Shown here: positions 7,473 to 17,479 of the stretch, in pieces
Layout of the letters: the number at the start of each line of letters is the position of its first letter
Numbering within the stretch: the first letter of the stretch is position 1
Origin: Lachnospiraceae bacterium
Lineage (GTDB): Bacteria > Bacillota > Clostridia > Lachnospirales > Lachnospiraceae
NCBI GenBank assembly: GCA_015057865.1
Contig: SVDH01000012.1
Coordinates: 1-64,000 of the forward strand
Direction of reading: 5' to 3'
DNA length: 64,000 nucleotides
Position numbers and translations under genes: made by a program
The notes under the pieces: model-generated
What the model was told of the DNA's origin: nothing
What the model saw: only the letters and a program-made list of their open reading frames with translations
Databases searched by the model: none

Positions 7473-8966
7473 TCATAATGAAATCCCTGGCTTATACTCC
7501 AGTTCTTCGATATCCAAATCTACCCGGATATATCCGTCAACTTTTTCCCTACGTAAAAGAACTACCGTCTCCACATGCACCGTCTGCGAAAACTGATCAA
7601 CCGGCCGCACCTTTGCCACCTGATATCCGCCATCGCACAGGATCCGCAGATCCCTTGCAAGTGTTGCCGGATCACAGCTGACATAAACGATCCGCTCCGG
7701 TGCCATCTCCAGCATGGTTTTCAGAAGAGATACTTCACATCCTTTACGTGGCGGATCAACAACGATCACATCCGGGTGAGCTGCTTCTTTGTGCTCGTCC
7801 TTCTGCTTGTCATAAAAAGCCGGCACGATCTCTTCTGCCTTTCCTGTAAAGAAAGTAACATTTTCAATCCCGTTAAACTTCGCGTTTTCCTTTGCATCCG
7901 CGATCGCCTCCGGAACGATCTCAACACCGTAGACATGCTTTGCCTGCTGCGCCAAAAACAGTGATATCGTTCCTGCGCCGCAGTATAAATCCCATACCGT
8001 CTCCTTACCGGTCAGACCGGCATATTCCAACGCCGTCGCATACAGCTTTTCTGTCTGCTTTGTATTGACCTGAAAGAATGATTTTGGCGAAATCCGATAG
8101 GTGATATCAAGCAGTTTTTCTGTGATAAACGATTCGCCCCGGATCAGACGTACTTCATCCCCCAGGATGACATTTGTCTTCTCCGTATTTACATTGACAG
8201 AAAAGGAATGCATACCCGGAATCGCAAATAAGTCGTCTGCCAGCTGTTCTTCATTTGGAATCTTTTTTCCATTGATGATCAGGCAGACCAGGATCTGACC
8301 TGTCGCAAATCCTTTCCGGATCAGCACATGACGGACCAGGCCTTTGCCGCTTGCTTCATCATATGCTTTGATCCCATAATGTTCCATATGGGAAATCACA
8401 ACATCTAAAATCTGTCGATTCACAGGCACGCCCAAAGCACAGTCTCTGTTTTCAATGATCCGATGGCTGCGGCCTGCATAAAATCCCGTAATGATCCTGC
8501 CGTCCTGCGATGTGCCGATCGGAAACTGTGCCTTGTTACGGTAGTAATATGGTTCGTCCGATCCGATGATCGGTTCCATACAGATTTGTGAGGCTCCTGT
8601 TTCTCCAACCGACTCTCCCGGCAGTATCACCGAAAACCCGCCGATCCGCTCCAGCACATCCTTGACTTTGCGCGTCTTGAATTCCAGCTGTTTCTCATAG
8701 GAAAGTGTCTGCAGCTGACATCCGCCACACGGTCCGGCAAATGCGCAGTTCGGTTCCACGCGGTCCGGGGACGGCTTCAGGATCCGGATCAGCCGCGCAT
8801 ATGCATAGGTCTTTTTCACCTTGGTAATACCTGCCAGGATATGATCTCCCGGCACGGCGTCACGCACAAAAAGGACGGCACCGTCCACACGGCCGATGCC
8901 CTCCCCATTTGATCCGATATCTTCGATCGTCAATTCGATTTCGTCATTCTTTTTAAAACTCAGCAT
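7473..8966 (-). CDS. rlmD: 23S rRNA (uracil-C5)-methyltransferase, RlmD/RlmCD family
   Basis: 497 residues. Domain order: N-terminal TRAM domain (about 5-60), an iron-sulfur cysteine set (CAFAGPCGGC plus a later Cys in ENRDCALG), then the SAM-dependent methyltransferase (LYCGAGTISLFLA) with DPPRKGCE and the catalytic VSCDPATLARDL. This family makes 5-methyluridine in 23S rRNA (U747 and/or U1939 by E. coli numbering). Gram-positive members may modify both sites (RlmCD), which sequence alone cannot settle. Part of the mutS2-led run, 28 bp after the exoribonuclease gene. Confidence 0.93.
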   Translation of the reverse strand: MLSFKKNDEIELTIEDIGSNGEGIGRVDGAVLFVRDAVPGDHILAGITKVKKTYAYARLIRILKPSPDRVEPNCAFAGPCGGCQLQTLSYEKQLEFKTRKVKDVLERIGGFSVILPGESVGETGASQICMEPIIGSDEPYYYRNKAQFPIGTSQDGRIITGFYAGRSHRIIENRDCALGVPVNRQILDVVISHMEHYGIKAYDEASGKGLVRHVLIRKGFATGQILVCLIINGKKIPNEEQLADDLFAIPGMHSFSVNVNTEKTNVILGDEVRLIRGESFITEKLLDITYRISPKSFFQVNTKQTEKLYATALEYAGLTGKETVWDLYCGAGTISLFLAQQAKHVYGVEIVPEAIADAKENAKFNGIENVTFFTGKAEEIVPAFYDKQKDEHKEAAHPDVIVVDPPRKGCEVSLLKTMLEMAPERIVYVSCDPATLARDLRILCDGGYQVAKVRPVDQFSQTVHVETVVLLRREKVDGYIRVDLDIEELEYKPGISL

Positions 8967-8994
8967 TTGTCAGTAACCTTTTCGGATATGTGTA

Positions 8995-9948
8995 TCAGAT
9001 TTCATTCCTCCCGGTCCGCCTGATATTAGAATCGAACAGGTGATTAAAGCCCTGCCATTCCAGATTGTTCTCGGGGATCGATGCGATCGCTTCTTTAAAG
9101 CTCTCCATTTTCGCATCCAGATTGTCCGCCATGGAAAGCGCGATTGCTTCTGCCAGGGCCGGTTTTTTCGGCGATCCGTATTCCAGTTCCCCATGATGTG
9201 ACAGAATGCAGTGCAGAAGCTCATTGGCAAGCCGCACCGGAAAATCAGGGATCCTGGAAATCTGATTGCGGATCTGCATTGCTCCGATCGTAATGTGACC
9301 CAAAAGCTGTCCGGCATCGGTGTAATCATTCTCCGGGAATGTAGACAGTTCATCCAGCTTTCCGATGTCATGCAGCATCGCCGCGGTTAACAGGAGATCT
9401 CTGTTTAAAAACGGATACTGCATACTGATGAAATCACAGTTCTGCGTCACGGAAAGCGTATGCTCCAGAAGTCCGCCGACAAATCCGTGATGTACCGACT
9501 TGGCTGCCGAATGGTTTTGAAACCGCGCCGCAAAGCTCTCATTCTCAAAAAACAGCTCTGCCAATGCCTTTAAATGCGGATTCTGCAGATTTTTCACAAA
9601 CTTCATCAGTTCCTGATACATCTGTCCGATGTCTTTGCTGCTGACCGGAAGATAATCTGACGGGTCATATTCTCCTTCTCCGACCTTGCGGATCCGCTTG
9701 ATATTCAGCTGCGGTGCACCCTGAAACATCGTCACATCACCGACGACATAGACATAGTCGAGGGAATCAAAGTCTTCGATCCCGGCCGAGTTGACATCCC
9801 AGATCTTAGCAGAAAGCGTTCCTGTCTTGTCCTGCAATGTCACATTGTCATATGGTTTTCCTGCTTTTGTCAGCGCATTCTGTTTTTTCTTACAGAGGTA
9901 AACCTCCCCAACGCGGTCTCCCTCACGCAGTGTTTCAATATATTTCAT
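8995..9948 (-). CDS. yhaM: YhaM-type 3'-5' exoribonuclease (OB + HD domains)
   Basis: 317 residues. The N-terminus (residues 10-100) is an OB-fold nucleic-acid-binding region (NVTLQDKTGTLSAKIWDV). It is followed by an HD phosphohydrolase domain with HGFVGGLLEHTLSV, LLTAAMLHDIGKLDE, LGHITIG and LSHHGELEYGSP. That is the layout of Bacillus YhaM/Cbf1, a metal-dependent 3'-5' exonuclease acting on RNA and single-stranded DNA. AGAAGG precedes the start; 12 bp separate it from the phosphohexomutase gene. Confidence 0.92.
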   Translation of the reverse strand: MKYIETLREGDRVGEVYLCKKKQNALTKAGKPYDNVTLQDKTGTLSAKIWDVNSAGIEDFDSLDYVYVVGDVTMFQGAPQLNIKRIRKVGEGEYDPSDYLPVSSKDIGQMYQELMKFVKNLQNPHLKALAELFFENESFAARFQNHSAAKSVHHGFVGGLLEHTLSVTQNCDFISMQYPFLNRDLLLTAAMLHDIGKLDELSTFPENDYTDAGQLLGHITIGAMQIRNQISRIPDFPVRLANELLHCILSHHGELEYGSPKKPALAEAIALSMADNLDAKMESFKEAIASIPENNLEWQGFNHLFDSNIRRTGRNEI

Positions 9949-9960
9949 ATGTTTTTCCTT

Positions 9961-11721
9961 CTATAGAGCAGACTGATCCAGTCCTTCTTCTTCTGTCAGC
10001 AATTCTTTCACGATTTCTGTGATCTTTGTAAGATCTGCTTCGTCTTTTCCTTCCATGTTCAGAACCATTACAGGATCATGAAGGGAAGCGCGGAGCAACA
10101 GCCAGCCTGTCGGTTCTCCATCGAAGCGGATCCGCACACCTTCATAAGCCAGAGGCAGTGCATATCCTTTTTCCTCCGCTTTCTCTTTGAACCGTGCAAG
10201 GACATCTGTGCCATATGTACCGAAATCTTCTTCCAGGATTTTAAAACGGACTTCTCTGTCTGCACACTCCATCACAAGATTTGCGATCAGATGATCGATC
10301 GTTTCTCCTTTTTCCTTTGCTTTCGCGACTGCTGCCAGAAGCTTGACCGCCAGATAAGCGCCGTCATCCAGATAATAGTTTTCTTTCAGACACCCGTGTC
10401 CGGAAGTCTCCATCGCAAGCGGACTGTTTGTTCCAGCTGCATTCAGTTCTATACACTTGTCGATCACATTTTTATAGCCTCGCTTAAAGCAAAGATGCTT
10501 CAATCCCAGATCCTTTTCCAGGAAATCGGTCAGACGGTCAGATGTCACTGAATCCGTGATGATCGTACTTCCGGGATTCTCAGGTGCCAGGATCGCAGCC
10601 ATCATCGCGATGATCGCGTCACGGTTCAACGGTGTGCCGTCAGAAAGAACGGCTGACATCCGGTCAACATCGGTATCGAAGATCAGGCCAAGGTCTGCGT
10701 GATTCTCAAGCGTCGCTTTCACGATCGCGGCCATTGCTTCTTTGTTTTCCGGATTCGGCTCATGATTCGGGAACATGCCGTCCGGGTCTAAGAACTGGCT
10801 GCCGGTGGTATCTGCACCCAATACATCGAGAATCTTTGTCACAAAGAATCCCCCTGCACCGTTTCCGGCGTCTACCACGATATGCAGGCCTGAAAGCGGC
10901 CTGGTACCTTCTTGATCGGAACTGTCTCCTTCCGTTGAGATTTCTTTCGGAAGATCAGTTTCTACTGCATTGGCCGCCTCTTTATCTTCTCCCGGCACAC
11001 GTGTGATCGGCGCCGTTTCATCTTCCACTTCCGTTACAACCGGAAGATCTGCCGGCTCGAATCCCGTCTCTTTGCGGATCGCATTCGCCAGATTTGCTGC
11101 ATACAGCGTGATCAGGTCGAAGCTTCTCGGTCTGGGTGACAATCCCGTTCCTGTCGCCAGTACTTCATCTGCTTCGAGCTTTGCCGCGCGCAGCAGGATC
11201 TCTCTGATCTGTGACTTTTCAAGCCCGCCCTCTATTGTGAAAAACTTAATTCCGTTTCTGTGAAACGGCAGATGGCTTGCCGTGATCATGCAGCCGCCGT
11301 CATAGTTTGTCTCCGGATAGATCGTAGACATAAACATCGCCGGCGTCGATGCCATCCCGCAGTCAACTGCGCATGCATCACTCAATCGGATCCCCTGCAT
11401 GAACACTTCCATTATATCCGGTCCTGTGATACGGGAATCACGTCCTACGCCAACCTTCATCTCTGCAGGCTTCTTCCCGGTCTGGTCAGAAAGCCATCCC
11501 GCAAAAGCCATACCGATATAGCGGACTGCCGCCTCTGTCAGGTTCACAGCTTCCCCCTTCGGTCCCTCGCAGGCAACTCCGCGGATATCGCTGCCGTTTT
11601 GCAGCTTCAGATACGTTTTGCCAAGATCAGTTCCGGCAACATCTTCGTAAGAAATCTGAGGTGTCACTGCCTGTTCGGACTTCTCTTCCCGCTCTTTTTT
11701 CTTTTTCCCGAATTTCCACAT
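9961..11721 (-). CDS. Phosphohexomutase (phosphomannomutase/phosphoglucomutase family)
   Basis: 586 residues from MWKFGKKKK; the TTG start in the track (11742) is less likely because AAAGGA precedes ATG 11721. The catalytic phosphoserine motif MITASHLPFHRNGIKFF is near residue 149, the metal loop is DTDVDRMS and the sugar loop is ETSGHG, all expected for alpha-D-phosphohexomutases. A Lys/Glu-rich N-terminus and an acidic insertion at about 222-276 (EVEDETAPIT to EGTRP) make it longer than the usual 450-500 residues. It interconverts hexose 1- and 6-phosphates for cell-envelope sugars; which hexose is unclear. Confidence 0.9.
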   Translation of the reverse strand: MWKFGKKKKEREEKSEQAVTPQISYEDVAGTDLGKTYLKLQNGSDIRGVACEGPKGEAVNLTEAAVRYIGMAFAGWLSDQTGKKPAEMKVGVGRDSRITGPDIMEVFMQGIRLSDACAVDCGMASTPAMFMSTIYPETNYDGGCMITASHLPFHRNGIKFFTIEGGLEKSQIREILLRAAKLEADEVLATGTGLSPRPRSFDLITLYAANLANAIRKETGFEPADLPVVTEVEDETAPITRVPGEDKEAANAVETDLPKEISTEGDSSDQEGTRPLSGLHIVVDAGNGAGGFFVTKILDVLGADTTGSQFLDPDGMFPNHEPNPENKEAMAAIVKATLENHADLGLIFDTDVDRMSAVLSDGTPLNRDAIIAMMAAILAPENPGSTIITDSVTSDRLTDFLEKDLGLKHLCFKRGYKNVIDKCIELNAAGTNSPLAMETSGHGCLKENYYLDDGAYLAVKLLAAVAKAKEKGETIDHLIANLVMECADREVRFKILEEDFGTYGTDVLARFKEKAEEKGYALPLAYEGVRIRFDGEPTGWLLLRASLHDPVMVLNMEGKDEADLTKITEIVKELLTEEEGLDQSAL

Positions 11722-11734
11722 ATAACCTATCCTT

Positions 11735-14140
11735 TCATGCAAATGTCACGATCGTAACGCCGACATCACCTTCGCCATAAGCGCCAAGATGATAATCTGC
11801 AACATATTTCTGACGTTTCAAATGCGCGTGTACCGCATTTCGCAATGCGCCGGTTCCTTTTCCGTGAACAATACGAACACTGTTTAAATGGGCAAGATAT
11901 GCATCATCCAGATACTTATCCAGCAATGGAATGGCTTCATCAACCGTTTTGCCGATCAGGTTCAGTTCTGCACTGACATTGGCAGATTTGTTCATCTTAA
12001 GCTCGCCCATGGCGCTTCCGTTTTTCCGGGCGGTATTCTTTTTCTTTTTGACCGCATACGGATTGTCATCCTCGATCAGAACCAGATCTTTAATATTGAC
12101 CTTATAGCGCAGGATTCCCATCTGTACCATCAGGTCGCCTTTTTTATCCGGCAGCGTGTGTACGACACCCTTCTGATTCATGCTTAAGACCTTCACATCA
12201 TCGCCGATCCTTAACTTGTTTGGATTCGGTATGTTGTGGTTCTCAGTCGCCTGTTTCTTCTGTAAGGACGCCTTCCCGCTGGCTGACTGCATTTTTTTGC
12301 GGACTGCTTCACGCTCCCGCTCCATCGCAGCCATGTCGGCATTTCCTGCTCCGTATTTATGGAAGTTCCGAATGGTCTGGTCAGCGACCTCTTTGGCCTC
12401 TCTTAAGATGCCTGCCGCCTCTTCATTCGCTTCCCTGATGATCTTTGCCTTGCGCTCCTCCAGGCGGTCTTTCTGCTCGGAAAGCTGCTTCTTTAACCGC
12501 TCCATCTCTTCACGGTAAGCGCTGATCTGCTCCTGATCCTTTTCCAGCTTTCTTCTGCTGTCCTCAAGATCTGCGATCACATCCTCGAAACTCTCTGTTT
12601 CCTGTGAGATCCTTTCCTTTGCATCTTCGATCAGGTGTTTCGGCAATCCGATCTTTTCCGATATCGCAAAGGCATTGCTCTTGCCGGGGATTCCGATCAA
12701 CAGATGATAGGTCGGACTGAGCGTCTCGACATCGAACTCACAGCATGCGTTTTCCACGCCTTCCGTGCCAAGCGCATAAAGCTTGAGCTCACTGTAATGT
12801 GTCGTCGCCATCGTCATGCTGCCACGTTCCCGCAGCGACTCTAAGATTGCCACTGCCAACGCCGCGCCTTCTTCCGGATCGGTTCCCGCGCAAAGCTCGT
12901 CGAACAATACGAGCGACTGGTCATTGGCGCCTTTTAAGATATTGACGATATTGGTCATATGGGAAGAAAACGTACTGAGGCTCTGCTCAATACTCTGCTC
13001 ATCTCCGATGTCCGCATAAATCTTCTGAAAAACAGGAAGCATCGACCGGTCGCCTGCCGGAATATGCAGGCCTGCCTGTCCCATCAGAGAAAACAACCCT
13101 ACCGTTTTCAACGAAACGGTCTTTCCGCCGGTATTCGGACCCGTTACGACAAGCACATGGAAGTTTTCTCCCATATAAACATCGATCGGAACAGCCTTTT
13201 TTTGATCCAGCAGCGGATGACGTCCCTTTCGGATCCTTAAAATCCCCTTGTCATTGAATTCAGGCCGCATGGCATTCTGATCCAATGCCAGTTTCCCCTT
13301 TGCAAAAATAAAATCCAGTTCTTTTAAAATCCGGAAATCCGCTTCCAATAACGCGGAATATTCATTCGTCTGTTCAGAGAGTTCCGCCAGGATCCTGTCG
13401 ATCTCTTCTGCCTCTTTTCCGAATGCTTCCCGCAGATCGTTGTTCAGCTTTACAACTGCCATCGGTTCCACAAAAAGTGTCGATCCGCTTGACGACTGAT
13501 CATGTACCATCCCGGGCACATCACCTTTATGCTCCGCCTTAACCGGCAGACAGTATCTGCCGTGACGCATCGTAATGATCGGATCCTGCAGATAGGTTCT
13601 TCCGGCATTGCTGTTTACGATCTGCTGGAGAGATGCACGGATCCTGTCATGGATCCCGCGGATGGATCTGCGGATCTGTCTGAGTGCCACAGATGCTTCA
13701 TCGCTGATCTCATCTTCTGCGATAATGCATCTTCTGATCTCCTCAGCCAAAGGCGTACACGGTTCCAACCCGTCAAACAGCCCCTGCAGCGAATCCGACG
13801 GCAGATCATCCCTGTCTTCCCGTCCGTATGCCTTTGCCCGTCTGGCCACTTCCAAAAGCCTTCCGACCTGCAACAGTTCTGCCGCGTTCAGTACACCTCC
13901 CATTTCAAGGCGCTTCAGCATTACGTTCGGATTTTTCATCCCTGCAAAAGATACATTTCCTTTGCGAAGGATCCGCGCAAGCGCATCTGAAGTCTCCTGC
14001 TGTGCACGCAGGATCTTTCCCAGATCACGCATCGGTTCCAGTTTCCTGCACAGCACGATACCGTCCTCAGAGGTTGCCCGTTCCGTAAGCATCTCTATGA
14101 TTTTGTCATATTCTAATATGTGGTAAACTTTCTTATTCAT
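11735..14140 (-). CDS. mutS2: Endonuclease MutS2
   Basis: 801 residues from MNKKVYHILEYDKI. It has the MutS core/clamp region, the ATPase with GPNTGGKTVSLKT, LFDELCAGTDPEEGAAL and TTHYSELK, a long coiled coil (about 510-630), a KOW-like stretch and a C-terminal Smr nuclease domain (LNLIGKTVDEA, HGKGTGALR). MutS2 senses collided ribosomes or unusual DNA structures and is not part of mismatch repair. The track start at 14158 lies inside the predicted promoter, so 14140 is preferred. No Shine-Dalgarno is visible; see the promoter entry. Confidence 0.95.
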   Translation of the reverse strand: MNKKVYHILEYDKIIEMLTERATSEDGIVLCRKLEPMRDLGKILRAQQETSDALARILRKGNVSFAGMKNPNVMLKRLEMGGVLNAAELLQVGRLLEVARRAKAYGREDRDDLPSDSLQGLFDGLEPCTPLAEEIRRCIIAEDEISDEASVALRQIRRSIRGIHDRIRASLQQIVNSNAGRTYLQDPIITMRHGRYCLPVKAEHKGDVPGMVHDQSSSGSTLFVEPMAVVKLNNDLREAFGKEAEEIDRILAELSEQTNEYSALLEADFRILKELDFIFAKGKLALDQNAMRPEFNDKGILRIRKGRHPLLDQKKAVPIDVYMGENFHVLVVTGPNTGGKTVSLKTVGLFSLMGQAGLHIPAGDRSMLPVFQKIYADIGDEQSIEQSLSTFSSHMTNIVNILKGANDQSLVLFDELCAGTDPEEGAALAVAILESLRERGSMTMATTHYSELKLYALGTEGVENACCEFDVETLSPTYHLLIGIPGKSNAFAISEKIGLPKHLIEDAKERISQETESFEDVIADLEDSRRKLEKDQEQISAYREEMERLKKQLSEQKDRLEERKAKIIREANEEAAGILREAKEVADQTIRNFHKYGAGNADMAAMEREREAVRKKMQSASGKASLQKKQATENHNIPNPNKLRIGDDVKVLSMNQKGVVHTLPDKKGDLMVQMGILRYKVNIKDLVLIEDDNPYAVKKKKNTARKNGSAMGELKMNKSANVSAELNLIGKTVDEAIPLLDKYLDDAYLAHLNSVRIVHGKGTGALRNAVHAHLKRQKYVADYHLGAYGEGDVGVTIVTFA

Positions 14141-14148
14141 CGATATCA

Positions 14149-14177
14149 ATTCTATCATGTGCGCAAAATTGGCACAA
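14149..14177 (-). promoter_or_regulatory. mutS2 promoter, likely leaderless
   Basis: Minus strand TTGTGC, 17-bp spacer, TAGAAT, with an extended TGA before the -10. The -10 ends 8 nt before the ATG, so transcription should begin at or next to the start codon. This fits the missing ribosome-binding site. The box begins right after the U-run of the rplQ terminator. Confidence 0.7.
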
Positions 14178-14210
14178 GAAAAACAGCAGTCCTTTTACAG
14201 AACTGCTGTC
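14178..14210 (-). terminator. Terminator of the ribosomal superoperon (after rplQ)
   Basis: An 8-bp stem ACAGCAGT/ACTGCTGT with an 11-nt loop is followed on the minus strand by TTTTTCTT. It lies 28 bp after the rplQ stop and directly before the mutS2 promoter. Confidence 0.85.
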
Positions 14211-14237
14211 TTTTCGTAAACCTTTTGTAATCTGATC

Positions 14238-14762
14238 TTATACCAGCTCGAGTACCACTTCCATCGCGCCGTCGCCCTTACGCGGTCCGATCTTGATGAT
14301 ACGGGTATAACCACCGTTGCGGTTCTCATACTTCGGAGCGATCTCTGTGAACAGTTTATCCACCAGATCAACCTCTTTACGGTCTCTCTTCTTCTCAGCC
14401 GGCTCTACTACCGGATACAGAACCTTCATGATCTCACGTCTAGCATGCAGACGGGACGGAAGATCCTTTTTGATGGTCTTGTCCACTTCTTCGTATACGG
14501 TACGCTTCTTGCCGTCAACAACCTCTTTGATCCGCTTTCCGTCAGCATCTTTCTTAGCGACTTTTGCTTTTACGGTAACTTCTTCAAAATTGTCTTTTTC
14601 TTTGACAGCCTTTGCGATCAGACGCTCAGCAACCTTGCGGACTTCCTTTGCTCTCGCTTCGGTCGTAATGATACGACCATTGTAAAGCAGTGCTGTTGTC
14701 TGGTTGCGCAGAAGCGCTTTTCTCTGGTCAGATGTTTTACCTAATTTACGATACTTTGCCAT
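14238..14762 (-). CDS. rplQ: 50S ribosomal protein L17
   Basis: 174 residues from [29 protein letters not shown] precedes this ATG, so the longer track start is rejected. It is about 50 residues longer than E. coli L17 because a charged insertion ([27 protein letters not shown]) separates the two halves. I recall this insertion from Lachnospiraceae L17 proteins. Last gene of the alpha section, after rpoA. Confidence 0.96.
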   Translation of the reverse strand: MAKYRKLGKTSDQRKALLRNQTTALLYNGRIITTEARAKEVRKVAERLIAKAVKEKDNFEEVTVKAKVAKKDADGKRIKEVVDGKKRTVYEEVDKTIKKDLPSRLHARREIMKVLYPVVEPAEKKRDRKEVDLVDKLFTEIAPKYENRNGGYTRIIKIGPRKGDGAMEVVLELV

Positions 14763-14909
14763 GATTTCCTCCTCCTTAGGTACATCAGTCATCGCGCTTT
14801 GGTCATCTTACATGACTGATGCTCATGAATGTTGTCAGATCCTTTTCCCGGATCCTTTGGTTGATCGACAGATCGGATGCCTGTGGTCTTACTCCTCCTG
14901 CCGTATAGA

Positions 14910-14936
14910 AACAGATCTTCCTTTTGGGGATCTGTT
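14910..14936 (-). promoter_or_regulatory. Intercistronic hairpin between rpoA and rplQ
   Basis: AACAGATC (14910-14917) pairs perfectly with GATCTGTT (14929-14936), starting 1 bp after the rpoA stop in the 175-bp rpoA-rplQ gap. Minus-strand RNA continues TCTATACGG, so it is a poor terminator and more likely an attenuating or stabilising stem. A shorter GATCC/GGATC stem lies further on. Confidence 0.55.
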
Positions 14937-14937
14937 C

Positions 14938-15900
14938 TTAAGCTTCTTCTCCCTGATTCAGGGAAAGGCCAAGCTCATTCAGCTTCGCAAGAACTTCCTC
15001 TAATGATTTACGGCCCAGGTTACGAACCTTCATCATATCGTCCTGTGTCTTATTGGTCAGCTCCTCTACCGTATTGATTCCGGCACGCTTGAGGCAGTTG
15101 TAAGAACGAACGGAAAGCTCCAGCTCATCAATGTTCATCTCAAGAACTTTCTCTTTTGATGTCTCATTGTTCTCGATCATGACCTCTGCTTCCTGTCCCT
15201 TTTCAGACAGGTCTACAAACAGGCTCAGATGCTCACTCAGAACTTTAGCAGCAAGGCTGACTGCATCGTCCGGACGCAGTGTTCCGTCTGTATATACCTC
15301 TAAAGTCAGTTTGTCATAGTCGGTCACATTTCCGACACGTGTATTCTCTACATTGAGATTTACACGCTCAACCGGTGTGTAGATCGAATCGATCGCGATG
15401 ACACCAATCGGTGTATCATCAGATTTATTACGATCCGCACTGACATATCCTCTGCCTTTTGTGATCGTCAGTTCCATGAACAATCTGCAATCTGAACCGC
15501 CATTTAAATGAGCGATCTCGAGATCTTTGTTAACCACTTCAATATCTGAATCTGCCTGAATATCGGCACCTGTTACAGTACCTTCTCCTTCAAACTCGAT
15601 GTAAGCAACTTTTGCTTCATCGGTTGAGCTGGTATTCTTCAGTGCGATTTCCTTGATATTCAGAATGATCTCTGTTACATCCTCTTTTACGCCCGGAATG
15701 GTTGAAAACTCATGCTGTACACCGTCAATCTTTACCTGACTGACAGCCGCACCCGGCAGAGAGGAAAGCATGATTCTGCGTAATGAGTTGCCCAGTGTTG
15801 TTCCATAACCTCTTTCAAGGGGCTCAACGACAAACTTTCCATATTTATTATCTTCTGAGATTTCAGCAATCTCAATTTTCGGTTTTTCAAAATCGAACAA
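14938..15900 (-). CDS. rpoA: DNA-directed RNA polymerase subunit alpha
   Basis: 320 residues: N-terminal assembly domain ([22 protein letters not shown]), then a linker and the C-terminal domain that contacts promoter DNA and activators ([40 protein letters not shown]). Standard length. It follows rpsD with a 22-bp gap in the conserved order rpsM-rpsK-rpsD-rpoA-rplQ. Confidence 0.98.
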   Translation of the reverse strand: MFDFEKPKIEIAEISEDNKYGKFVVEPLERGYGTTLGNSLRRIMLSSLPGAAVSQVKIDGVQHEFSTIPGVKEDVTEIILNIKEIALKNTSSTDEAKVAYIEFEGEGTVTGADIQADSDIEVVNKDLEIAHLNGGSDCRLFMELTITKGRGYVSADRNKSDDTPIGVIAIDSIYTPVERVNLNVENTRVGNVTDYDKLTLEVYTDGTLRPDDAVSLAAKVLSEHLSLFVDLSEKGQEAEVMIENNETSKEKVLEMNIDELELSVRSYNCLKRAGINTVEELTNKTQDDMMKVRNLGRKSLEEVLAKLNELGLSLNQGEEA

Positions 15901-15922
15901 CGCAAGCCCTCCTTATGTACTA

Positions 15923-16516
15923 TTACTTGGAATACAACTCGACGATCAGCATCTCATCAACAGGAACGTCAATCATGCTGCGCTTCGGAATCTCCTTTAC
16001 AGTGCCGCTTAAGTTCTCCTGATCAGACTCCAGCCACTCCGGAACGATACGGCTGCCTGTTACTTCAAGGATATCTTTATAGCGCTGCATTGTCTTGCAT
16101 TTTTCTTTGATCTCGATCACATCACCGGCTTTTACCTGGTAGGACGGAATCTGTACACGCTTGCCGTTTACCAGAACATGTCTGTGATCAACAATCTGTC
16201 TCGCCTCTTTACGGGTTCTTGCGAAGCCCAGACGAAATACAACATTGTCCAGTCTGCACTCAAGCATTGCCATCAGGTTCTCACCTGTCATGCCTTTCAT
16301 GCGGTCTGCCTTCTCATAGTAGTTATGGAAAGGTTTCTCCAGAACGCCATAAATGAATTTGGCTTTCTGCTTCTCACGCAGCTGAAGACCGTAATCAGAA
16401 ATCTTACGGCTGGAACGCTTCAGCGTACGATTGGATTTCTTATCGATGCCAAGATAAGCCGGCTCCAGGCCGAGTGATCTGCATCTTTTCAGAACAGGTA
16501 CTCTATTTACTGCCAT
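15923..16516 (-). CDS. rpsD: 30S ribosomal protein S4
   Basis: 197 residues with the S4 RNA-binding domain (MLECRLDNVVFRLGFARTRKEARQIVDHRHVLVNG). The N-terminus has a single Cys (LKRCRSLG) instead of the four-Cys zinc motif, so this is the zinc-free form. AGGAGG precedes the start. In many bacteria S4 represses the alpha operon; no pseudoknot target was identified here. Confidence 0.97.
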   Translation of the reverse strand: MAVNRVPVLKRCRSLGLEPAYLGIDKKSNRTLKRSSRKISDYGLQLREKQKAKFIYGVLEKPFHNYYEKADRMKGMTGENLMAMLECRLDNVVFRLGFARTRKEARQIVDHRHVLVNGKRVQIPSYQVKAGDVIEIKEKCKTMQRYKDILEVTGSRIVPEWLESDQENLSGTVKEIPKRSMIDVPVDEMLIVELYSK

Positions 16517-16542
16517 TTTGGCTACCTCCTAATAAATCAGAA

Positions 16543-16938
16543 CTATACGCGACGACGTTTTGGCGGGCGGCATCCGTTATGCGGTACTGGTGTAACGTCT
16601 GTGATGCTTAATACCTGCAGACCATTTGCACCCAGTGCACGGATTGCTGCTTCTCTTCCTGAACCCGGACCCTTTACAAATACGTCCACAGTCTTCAGAC
16701 CATGGATCAGAGCCGCTTTTGTCGCAGTCTCTGCTGCCATCTGTGCAGCATATGGAGTAGATTTCCTTGAACCTCTGAATCCAAGACCACCGGCACTTGC
16801 CCATGACAGAGCATTGCCCTGTGCATCCGTTAATGTAACGATTGTATTGTTGAAGGAAGCCTGGATATGTGCCTGTCCATGTTCAACGTTTTTCTTTACG
16901 CGTCTTGTAGTTGATCTTCTCGCAACTTTTTTCGCCAT
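16543..16938 (-). CDS. rpsK: 30S ribosomal protein S11
   Basis: 131 residues with [21 protein letters not shown] and the C-terminal [10 protein letters not shown] typical of S11, a platform protein of the small subunit. It follows rpsM by 27 bp and precedes rpsD. Confidence 0.98.
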   Translation of the reverse strand: MAKKVARRSTTRRVKKNVEHGQAHIQASFNNTIVTLTDAQGNALSWASAGGLGFRGSRKSTPYAAQMAAETATKAALIHGLKTVDVFVKGPGSGREAAIRALGANGLQVLSITDVTPVPHNGCRPPKRRRV

Positions 16939-16965
16939 AATAAAACTAACCTACTTTCTTAACTT

Positions 16966-17334
16966 TTATTTTTTCTTGTTTGCAACGGTTCTTCTCGGAC
17001 CTTTTCTTGTCCGCGCATTCGTCTTGGTCTTCTGGCCGCGAACCGGCAGACCCTTTCTGTGACGGATTCCGCGATAGCATCCGATTTCCTGCAGTCTCTT
17101 GATGTTCATCGCTACTTCACGACGCAGATCACCTTCTACGACCTGAGTCTGATCGATCACATCACTGAGACGCTTTACTTCTTCGGCCGTCAGATCTTTG
17201 CAACGGGTGTCCGGATCAACGCCTGCTTCCGCGATGATGCGCTTAGCGCTGGAAACACCGATTCCATAGATATAAGTAAGACCGATCTCTACACGTTTGT
17301 CTCTTGGTAAATCGACACCTGCAATACGAGCCAT
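16966..17334 (-). CDS. rpsM: 30S ribosomal protein S13
   Basis: 122 residues, [26 protein letters not shown], with the helix-two-turn-helix and the basic C-terminal tail [21 protein letters not shown] that contacts tRNA in the P site. First gene after a 240-bp gap that contains two hairpins. Confidence 0.98.
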   Translation of the reverse strand: MARIAGVDLPRDKRVEIGLTYIYGIGVSSAKRIIAEAGVDPDTRCKDLTAEEVKRLSDVIDQTQVVEGDLRREVAMNIKRLQEIGCYRGIRHRKGLPVRGQKTKTNARTRKGPRRTVANKKK

Positions 17335-17479
17335 GTGTGTTCATACCTCCATTGATTCTTTGTTTCGGTTTTTTGTTCCATACAGCCAGGCCCTCATACA
17401 GCTCCGGAATACTCCGGCCTGAAATGTGTGTATGCACCAGCACTGTATTTTCGCTTTCCGCGTCCTCGGTATCAAAACG

